Below, in pieces: positions 7,411 through 14,383 of a DNA stretch of 14,383 nucleotides. The translations under genes were made by a program, and so were the position numbers. How positions within the stretch are numbered: the stretch's first letter is position 1; each line of letters opens with the position of its first letter. This DNA comes from Candidatus Hydrogenedentota bacterium (GTDB lineage Bacteria; Hydrogenedentota; Hydrogenedentia; Hydrogenedentales; CAITNO01): positions 1 through 14,383 of the forward strand of contig JAKPUV010000851.1 of assembly GCA_029554925.1 (NCBI GenBank), in the 5' to 3' direction. The notes under the pieces were generated by a model that did not search any database, was not told where the DNA came from, and saw nothing but the letters and a program-made list of their open reading frames with translations.

Positions 7411-7431
7411 TATTTGGCGGTAGGGATCGTT
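7406..7431 (+). promoter_or_regulatory. Candidate SigR/SigH-type promoter upstream of cysK (GGAAT-N18-GTT)
   Basis: GGAAT (7406-7410) is followed after exactly 18 bases by GTT (7429-7431), matching the SigR consensus as I remember it. Transcription would start near 7438, leaving a leader of about 35 bases with the AAGGAG ribosome-binding site. A SigR/SigH-like sigma factor is encoded in this window, and thiol-stress sigma factors are known to control cysteine and thiol genes. Of the roughly ten GGAAT sites I saw on the plus strand, this is the only one with GTT at N18. Confidence 0.4.
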
Positions 7432-7472
7432 TACCAAGCAGGCAACCCAGGCACCGAGAAGGAGAACCGCAC

Positions 7473-8402
7473 ATGAAGATCTTCGGAGACAACAGCTTCA
7501 CCATCGGAAAAACCCCTCTGGTCCGGCTGAACAACGTGACCCAGGGAATCAAGGCGGCGCATGTGCTGGCCAAGATCGAGGGGAGAAACCCGGCGTACTC
7601 CGTCAAGTGCCGCATCGGGGCGAACATGGTCTGGGACGCCGAGAAGCGCGGCGCGCTCAAGCCGGGCGGTACCATTGTGGAGCCGACATCGGGCAACACG
7701 GGGATCGCGCTGGCGTTTGTGGCGGCGGCGCGCGGATACCGCCTGATCCTGACCATGCCCGAGACCATGAGCCTGGAGCGCCGCGCGATGCTGAAGGCCT
7801 TCGGCGCGGAGCTGATACTGACTCCGGGGGCGCTCGGCATGCCCGGGGCCATCGCCGAAGCGGAGCGTCTGGCGGCCGAGAATCCCGAGTACTTCCTGCC
7901 CCAGCAGTTCAACAACCCGGCCAACCCCGAGATTCACCGGCTGACAACGGGTCCGGAGATTTACGAGGACACGGACGGCCAGATGGATGTTCTGGTGGCC
8001 GGGGTGGGCACGGGCGGAACGATCACCGGCATCAGCCGCTTTCTCAAAGAGGACAAGGGGCTGAACATCCAGACGGTGGCCGTGGAGCCCGCAAGCTCGC
8101 CGGTGCTGGCGGGCGGCCAGCCGGGAAAACACAAGATCCAAGGAATCGGCGCGGGGTTCATTCCCAAGGTGCTCGACCTGTCGCTGCTGGACCGGATCGA
8201 GCATGTGACGGACGAGGAGGCCTTTGAGACGGCGCGCCGTCTTGCGAAGGAGGAGGGCATCATCTGCGGGATCAGCTGCGGCGCCGCGGCGACTGCGGCG
8301 CTCCGGCTGGCGCACCAGGAGGCCTACGCGGGCAAGACCATTGTTGTGATACTTCCGGACAGCGGGGAGCGGTACCTCTCCACCCCCCTGTTCCAGGCAT
8401 AA
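7473..8402 (+). CDS. cysK: Cysteine synthase A (O-acetylserine sulfhydrylase)
   Basis: A 309-residue PLP enzyme that converts O-acetylserine and sulfide to cysteine in the cytoplasm. Seen: the PLP lysine K45 in [10 protein letters not shown], the substrate loop TSGNTG (72-77), the phosphate-binding GTGGT (179-183), an [10 protein letters not shown] segment (222-230), GISCGAA (266-272) with the pyridine-nitrogen serine at 268, and the closing [10 protein letters not shown] (295-304). It resembles E. coli CysK closely over its full length, ending about a dozen residues earlier, and lacks the extra C-terminal domains of cystathionine beta-synthase. AAGGAG lies 8 bases upstream of the ATG. metY follows after 33 bp, so cysteine and homocysteine synthesis are probably co-transcribed. 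No cysE is in the window. Confidence 0.95.
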   Translation: MKIFGDNSFTIGKTPLVRLNNVTQGIKAAHVLAKIEGRNPAYSVKCRIGANMVWDAEKRGALKPGGTIVEPTSGNTGIALAFVAAARGYRLILTMPETMSLERRAMLKAFGAELILTPGALGMPGAIAEAERLAAENPEYFLPQQFNNPANPEIHRLTTGPEIYEDTDGQMDVLVAGVGTGGTITGISRFLKEDKGLNIQTVAVEPASSPVLAGGQPGKHKIQGIGAGFIPKVLDLSLLDRIEHVTDEEAFETARRLAKEEGIICGISCGAAATAALRLAHQEAYAGKTIVVILPDSGERYLSTPLFQA

Positions 8403-9734
<1,332 letters not shown>

Positions 9735-9735
9735 A

Positions 9736-9744
9736 TGGTATGAT
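9736..9744 (+). promoter_or_regulatory. Extended -10 element, possible internal promoter for metXW
   Basis: TG-G-TATGAT directly follows the metY stop codon; TATGAT matches the -10 consensus at 5 of 6 positions and TG lies at the extended -10 position. No -35 is recognisable. Transcription would start near 9751, producing a leader of about 100 bases that contains the stem-loops described next. Confidence 0.35.
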
Positions 9745-9748
9745 ATGC

Positions 9749-9775
9749 GCGCGCGCCGCGCGGTGCGGCGCGCGC
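9749..9775 (+). other. GC-rich stem-loop after metY
   Basis: The arms GCGCGCGCCGC (9749-9759) and GCGGCGCGCGC (9765-9775) are perfectly complementary over 11 bp with a 5-base loop. It is followed by TGTTG, not a real T-run. It could slow or partly terminate transcription after metY, protect an mRNA end, or form part of a metXW leader. If transcription starts at 9751 the first two bases of the stem would be lost. Confidence 0.55.
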
Positions 9776-9779
9776 TGTT

Positions 9780-9821
9780 GAACCGCGGCAGTCGGCCGGG
9801 AAGCCCGGAGCGCCGCGGTTC
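9780..9821 (+). other. Second stem-loop in the metXW leader
   Basis: The outer arms GAACCGCGGC (9780-9789) and GCCGCGGTTC (9812-9821) are perfect over 10 bp. An inner stem CCGGG/CCCGG (9796-9800 with 9804-9808) closes a 3-base loop. The segment 9810-9816 (GCGCCGC) can also pair with 9765-9771 (GCGGCGC) of the first stem-loop, so mutually exclusive folds are possible. It lies 29 bases upstream of the metXW ATG. No known riboswitch consensus was recognised. Confidence 0.55.
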
Positions 9822-9850
9822 TCCGTTATGCGGCGGATGGAACGGGAAGC

Positions 9851-11668
9851 ATGCAGGATTGTGAGCGGGAAAAGAGTGTCGGCCTCGTGGAGACGCGTTT
9901 TGTCGAGTTTGCCCCCCCCGGCGGGATCGCCCTGGACGGGGGCGCGGTTCTCGAGACGGTCACGGTGGCCTACGAGACCTACGGGACGCTGAACGTGTCC
10001 CGGGACAACGCCGTGCTGGTGTGCCACGCCCTTTCGGGGGACGCGCACGTGGCCGGGTACAACTCCCCCGAGGACGAGAAGCCGGGCTGGTGGGACAACA
10101 TGGTCGGCCCGGGCAAGGGCATTGACACGGACAAGTACTTTGTCGTCTGCTCCAACATCCTCGGGGGCTGCAAGGGGACGACGGGTCCGGGGAGCACCAA
10201 TCCCGCCACGGGAGAGCCCTACGGACTGGACTTCCCCGTGGTCACGGTGTCCGACATGGTCCGGGTGCAGCGGGAGCTCGTGCGCCACCTGGGGCTGGAG
10301 TCGCTGCTGGCGGTGGTGGGCGGGTCTCTCGGGGGGATGCAGGCGCTCACCTGGGCCGCTGAATACCCCGAGGTGTGCCGTGGAGCCGTGCTGATCGCCA
10401 CCACCCACGTTGCCGGGGCCCAGCAAATCGCCTTTGACGCCGTGGGCCGGACCGCGATCCAGGCGGACCCGGATTTCCTCGGCGGCGACTACTACGGCAC
10501 TCCCGGCCCGCGCCGCGGCCTGGCCATCGCCCGGATGATGGCGCACATCACCTATCTGTCCGAGGTCTCCATGAACCAGAAGTTCGGGAGAACCTTCCGC
10601 AACGCTGAGGGGCCCGCCTTCAGCCTGAACAACGAGTTCAACGTGGAGACCTATCTCGGGCACAAGGGAAAGGCGTTTGTAAACCGTTTCGACGCAAACA
10701 CCTACCTGTACACCACCCGAGCGATAGACTATTTTGACGCCTCCGAGGGGTTCCCCTCGCTGGACGCGTCCCTTTCCCGCGTTCGGGGACGGGTGCTGGT
10801 GGTCTCCTTCACCTCCGACTGGCTGTTTTCGCCGCAGCAGTCCCGGGAGATGGTTTTTTCCCTCGCCAGAGCCGGCGGCGATGTTTCCTACTGCAATATC
10901 CGCAGTGATTACGGGCACGACGCCTTTTTGCTGGAGGTGGAGACGCTCTCACGGCTCATTTCGGGGTTTCTCGACGGGGTGCAGTATCCCGACCGGGACT
11001 GCGACACCTGCCACCGGCCCTGTTCGCAGCACCGGGAGAATCCGGTGGAGGGGACGCCGGGGGTGCGCCTGTTCGACCGCCAGCACCGCGTGGACTACGA
11101 CATGATCGTGGACTTGGTGGAGCCGGGAAGCCGTGTGCTGGACATCGGGTGCGAGTCCGGGCAACTGCTCTGCCAGCTCATGCGCAAGCGGCAGGTGCGC
11201 GCCTTCGGCATCGAACTGGACGAGGAACAGTCCGTGCGGTGCGTGGAAAGCGGCATCACGGTGATCCAGGCGGACGTGCAGAAGGACCTGTCGGGCCTGC
11301 CGGACGGGTCGTTTGACTACGTGATCCTCAGCATGACCCTGCAGGTGCTGGAACATCCCGAAAAGGCTTTGAAAGAGCTGCTTCGCGTGGGGCGCAAGTG
11401 CATCGTCAGCTTTCCCAATTTTGGGCACTGGAGCGTGCGGCTGAAGACCTTCTTCCGGGGCCAGGCCCCCGTGACGCCCCACCTGCCCTACCAGTGGTAC
11501 GACACGCCGAACCGGCATGTGCTGACGATCCAGGACTTCCGGGTGTTCTGCCGCGACCTGGGGATCCGCATCGAGCGCGAAATCTGCCTGAGCGGCGACG
11601 GCCCCGTCCGCGTATGGCCCAACGTGCGGGCGGACGAGGCCCTCTGCCTGCTCAGCCAGGGGCGCTGA
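9851..11668 (+). CDS. metX: Bifunctional homoserine O-acetyltransferase MetX fused to MetW
   Basis: A 605-residue fusion. Residues 1 to about 378 are MetX, an alpha/beta-hydrolase with CHALSGDAHVAG (58-69), the nucleophile elbow GGSLGGMQ (157-164, Ser159), and the rest of the triad at Asp323 (TSDWLF) and His356 (YGHDAF). It acetylates homoserine with acetyl-CoA; some members use succinyl-CoA, but the adjacent metY favours acetyl. Residues from about 405 to 580 are MetW, a class I methyltransferase-like domain with VLDIGCESG (429-437), VLEHPEKALKELLRVGRKC (499-517), the hallmark FPNFGHW (521-527) and YDTPN (550-554). MetW is usually a separate protein next to MetX and is required for MetX function in several Proteobacteria. 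The linker carries C384, C387, C391 and H394. MetW motif I has Glu435 where glycine is usual. GGGAAG precedes the ATG. Confidence 0.93.
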   Translation: MQDCEREKSVGLVETRFVEFAPPGGIALDGGAVLETVTVAYETYGTLNVSRDNAVLVCHALSGDAHVAGYNSPEDEKPGWWDNMVGPGKGIDTDKYFVVCSNILGGCKGTTGPGSTNPATGEPYGLDFPVVTVSDMVRVQRELVRHLGLESLLAVVGGSLGGMQALTWAAEYPEVCRGAVLIATTHVAGAQQIAFDAVGRTAIQADPDFLGGDYYGTPGPRRGLAIARMMAHITYLSEVSMNQKFGRTFRNAEGPAFSLNNEFNVETYLGHKGKAFVNRFDANTYLYTTRAIDYFDASEGFPSLDASLSRVRGRVLVVSFTSDWLFSPQQSREMVFSLARAGGDVSYCNIRSDYGHDAFLLEVETLSRLISGFLDGVQYPDRDCDTCHRPCSQHRENPVEGTPGVRLFDRQHRVDYDMIVDLVEPGSRVLDIGCESGQLLCQLMRKRQVRAFGIELDEEQSVRCVESGITVIQADVQKDLSGLPDGSFDYVILSMTLQVLEHPEKALKELLRVGRKCIVSFPNFGHWSVRLKTFFRGQAPVTPHLPYQWYDTPNRHVLTIQDFRVFCRDLGIRIEREICLSGDGPVRVWPNVRADEALCLLSQGR

Positions 11669-11684
11669 CCTTCCGGCGTCCTTT

Positions 11685-13421
11685 CTAGGCGGTCTGCTGG
11701 CGCCTTTTCCGGTAGACGTGCCCCGCCGCCACGAGGACGGTGAAGACCACCACCACGCAGACGGTCCAGAAGGCCCCCGCCTTCCCGTAAATGCCCCACA
11801 GCCCGCCGAAGAACGAGCAGAACAGGGCAATGACCATCAGGGTGTTCCACAGGACGCGCTTTCCGCCGCGCGGCATGGAGTCCTTCAGGACGGATTTCTG
11901 GTTCATCAGCATGAAGAACGAGAGGTAGGCGAGCGGGAGCAGGGTCATGCAGAACACCGAGGTCGGCGTGGCGACGGCCATCAGGGCCCCGTCCCAGGTG
12001 AGCATGACGAAGAGGGAAATGGACGTCATGGCACCGCCCACGAACTGGGGCCAGCCCTTTGCGGGCCGGTTGAGGAGCTCGCAGAAGCAGAGGCTGTTGA
12101 TAATCATGAGCATGGTGGCGGCGGAGAGCCCCATGCCCAGGATGCCCAGCCCGAAGACGAACCGCGCCACGGTGGTGCCGGTGAGGGGCTCCAACGACGC
12201 GGCCAGCTGCGGGGCGTCGCGGCGCACGAGCATGGCGGCCATCACGCGCTCCGACTCGGGCAGGGCGGAGATCTTTGCCTCCAGGTCGGCCGGGGAGAGT
12301 TTGGCGACCTCCCCCTCGCCGATCTCCGCCTTCAGCCTGTTTCCAAGCAGGCCGTTGTATCCCGTCAGCAGGCTCTGCTCCACTTTGATGGGGGCACCCT
12401 GGGCGTCCACCCGCTCGACCAGCCCGGGCTGGGGTTTGGCATGCAGTTGGGTGCCCGCGGCGATGACCACGCAGGACGTGGCGATGAGGAACGGGATGAA
12501 CAGGCCGGTGGACAGGTCAAAGATGGCCAGCCCTCGGAAATCGCGGTCCCAGCCCTTGCGCATCATGGAGTAGGGGAACATGAAGGTCATGTTGATGCCG
12601 ACGGCCGTGGCGAAGGCGGAGATGATGAAGTCCCGCTGGTCCCCCAGTATCTTCGCCTCCCAGAAGGGCCTGAACGCGTCGGGCACCGCCGCCAGGAACG
12701 GTTGGAGCTTGGGCGCGGGCTCGAACATCATGTTGAACCGGGGAATGAACCCGCCCATGTAGTCGCGCCAGTCCGCCAGCCCGTTCTTGGTGATGACGAT
12801 GACGACGCCGATGAAGCACAGGACCGTCATGCCGACCATGCACTTGATGAGGGTCTCGAAAATGACCATGCCCTTTCCGCCGGACGAGTACAGGGTGAGG
12901 AAAAGAATGTTGATGGCCAGAATGCACAGGGCGGCCACGATCTTGCCGTTGGGCCCGAGCGGCCCCTCGATGCCCAGGATTCCCGGGAAGAGCATCTTGG
13001 TCAGGGAGGCCAGGCCGAGGGCGAACTGCGGCATGGACCAGACGAGGTTGGCCACCATGGAGGCCAGCAGCCAGCTCCAGCCGAGAACGGGGTTGATGTG
13101 GGTGTTGATGACCCGGAGGGGGCGCTCGCCGGTGGAGAGGGTCACATAGGAAATGGCGCTGAGCATGACGATGCCGAAGACCATCGCCACGGGCTGCAGC
13201 CACAGGAAGACGAACCCGGTCAGCACCGCAAGGTAGAGACTGTTGGAGAGGGTGCCGCCCCCCAGTGTGATGGCGCTCTGCAGCCACCCGGGACCGGACA
13301 GCCGCACAAACACGCCGAACAGGGGCCACCGGCCCCGTTCGCGCGCCTCGTTGATCAGCTTGCGGTCGCGCTCAATGCGGGTGTTGACGGACAGGTTTAC
13401 TTTCTGGCTCTGCTCTTCCAT
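11685..13421 (-). CDS. Divergent Nramp-like (LeuT-fold) cation transporter
   Basis: A 578-residue integral membrane protein with about 11-12 hydrophobic segments. Seen: a cytoplasmic-looking charged N-terminus (1-32), GPGWLQSAITLGGGTL (43-58) at the first helix, TLSTGERP (94-101), a GGKGMVIFETLIK loop (181-193), INMTFMFPYSMMRKGW (276-291) at the sixth helix, and a hydrophilic stretch at about 325-415 between later helices. The pattern resembles Nramp-type carriers abundant in Planctomycetota-like bacteria. However, the DPGN metal site of helix 1 reads LGGGT here, and the MPH of helix 6 aligns with F282-P283-Y284, so classical Mn2+/Fe2+ transport should not be assumed. The ATG is preceded by GGGAG. 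It probably follows the deacetylase gene in one transcript (73 bp gap) and converges on metXW with a 16 bp gap. Confidence 0.75.
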   Translation of the reverse strand: MEEQSQKVNLSVNTRIERDRKLINEARERGRWPLFGVFVRLSGPGWLQSAITLGGGTLSNSLYLAVLTGFVFLWLQPVAMVFGIVMLSAISYVTLSTGERPLRVINTHINPVLGWSWLLASMVANLVWSMPQFALGLASLTKMLFPGILGIEGPLGPNGKIVAALCILAINILFLTLYSSGGKGMVIFETLIKCMVGMTVLCFIGVVIVITKNGLADWRDYMGGFIPRFNMMFEPAPKLQPFLAAVPDAFRPFWEAKILGDQRDFIISAFATAVGINMTFMFPYSMMRKGWDRDFRGLAIFDLSTGLFIPFLIATSCVVIAAGTQLHAKPQPGLVERVDAQGAPIKVEQSLLTGYNGLLGNRLKAEIGEGEVAKLSPADLEAKISALPESERVMAAMLVRRDAPQLAASLEPLTGTTVARFVFGLGILGMGLSAATMLMIINSLCFCELLNRPAKGWPQFVGGAMTSISLFVMLTWDGALMAVATPTSVFCMTLLPLAYLSFFMLMNQKSVLKDSMPRGGKRVLWNTLMVIALFCSFFGGLWGIYGKAGAFWTVCVVVVFTVLVAAGHVYRKRRQQTA

Positions 13422-13467
13422 GGCGTTTTCGGCTCCCTCGAACGTCTGGTGTGCTGGTTGCGGTTGA

Positions 13468-13491
13468 CCGGGGCGCCCCTCCGGGCCCCGG
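13468..13491. repeat. GC-rich inverted repeat between the deacetylase and transporter genes
   Basis: CCGGGGC (13468-13474) and GCCCCGG (13485-13491) form a 7 bp stem with a 10-base loop, just after the deacetylase stop codon on the minus strand. No T-run follows in either direction, so it is not a typical intrinsic terminator. It may affect mRNA stability or be incidental in GC-rich sequence. Confidence 0.35.
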
Positions 13492-13494
13492 GAA

Positions 13495-14383
<889 letters not shown>

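Noticed and set aside
7268..7924. N-terminal extension of the TIM-barrel protein upstream of the Tat signal (520-residue version)
   Set aside because: The extension runs through the promoter region and antisense to cysK, and would bury the Tat signal. The ATG at 7267 has a good AAGGAG site.
9749..9780. Rho-independent terminator after metY
   Set aside because: The stem is strong, but TGTTG follows instead of a T-run, and metXW continues in the same direction. Attenuation remains possible, a clean terminator is not supported.
9735..9850. SAM-I, SAM-II or SAH riboswitch in front of metXW
   Set aside because: The region is structured, but I could not find the conserved core sequences of these classes. 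Kept only as an unidentified leader structure.

Overview
The window is a compact, high-GC bacterial chromosome segment. Nearly all of it is coding, the longest gap between genes is about 205 bp, and no tRNA, rRNA, CRISPR array or insertion sequence was seen. Base composition and codon use look uniform, so nothing suggests recent transfer. The gene set is ordinary core metabolism. A few features are more typical of uncultured PVC-like or Hydrogenedentota-like lineages: a Tat-exported TIM-barrel 'sugar phosphate isomerase/epimerase', a divergent Nramp-like carrier and a fused MetX-MetW. That taxonomic placement is an impression from gene content only.

Layout from left to right. (1) A potassium-uptake block on the + strand: the C-terminal half of TrkA (cut by the window edge) overlaps a first trkH by 4 bp, and a second, paralogous trkH follows after 43 bp. 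(2) Convergent to it, on the - strand, lies an ECF sigma factor whose sequence resembles the thiol-stress sigma factors SigR/SigH. It has no anti-sigma gene beside it. (3) Further right on the - strand, a Tat-signal TIM-barrel protein is followed 2 bp later by recG. (4) Divergent from the TIM-barrel gene, a + strand sulfur-assimilation cluster: cysK, metY (O-acetylhomoserine sulfhydrylase) and a fused metX-metW. Together these genes feed sulfide into cysteine and, through O-acetylhomoserine, into homocysteine and methionine. (5) Convergent again on the - strand, an HDAC-family deacylase (cut by the right edge) followed by a divergent Nramp-like transporter.

The regulatory regions are the most interesting part. 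The region upstream of cysK holds a near-consensus housekeeping promoter (TTGACA-N18-TACAAT), an inverted repeat across its -10, and a separate GGAAT-N18-GTT match, which is the SigR-type promoter pattern. The sigma gene has a similar GGAAT-N16-GTT element upstream of itself. This suggests, without proving it, that the sigma factor controls itself and the cysteine/methionine cluster in response to thiol stress. Between metY and metXW there is an extended -10 element followed by two strong GC-rich stem-loops with a possible alternative pairing, which could be a regulatory leader. The MetX-MetW protein has a CxxCxxxCxxH cluster exactly at its domain junction.
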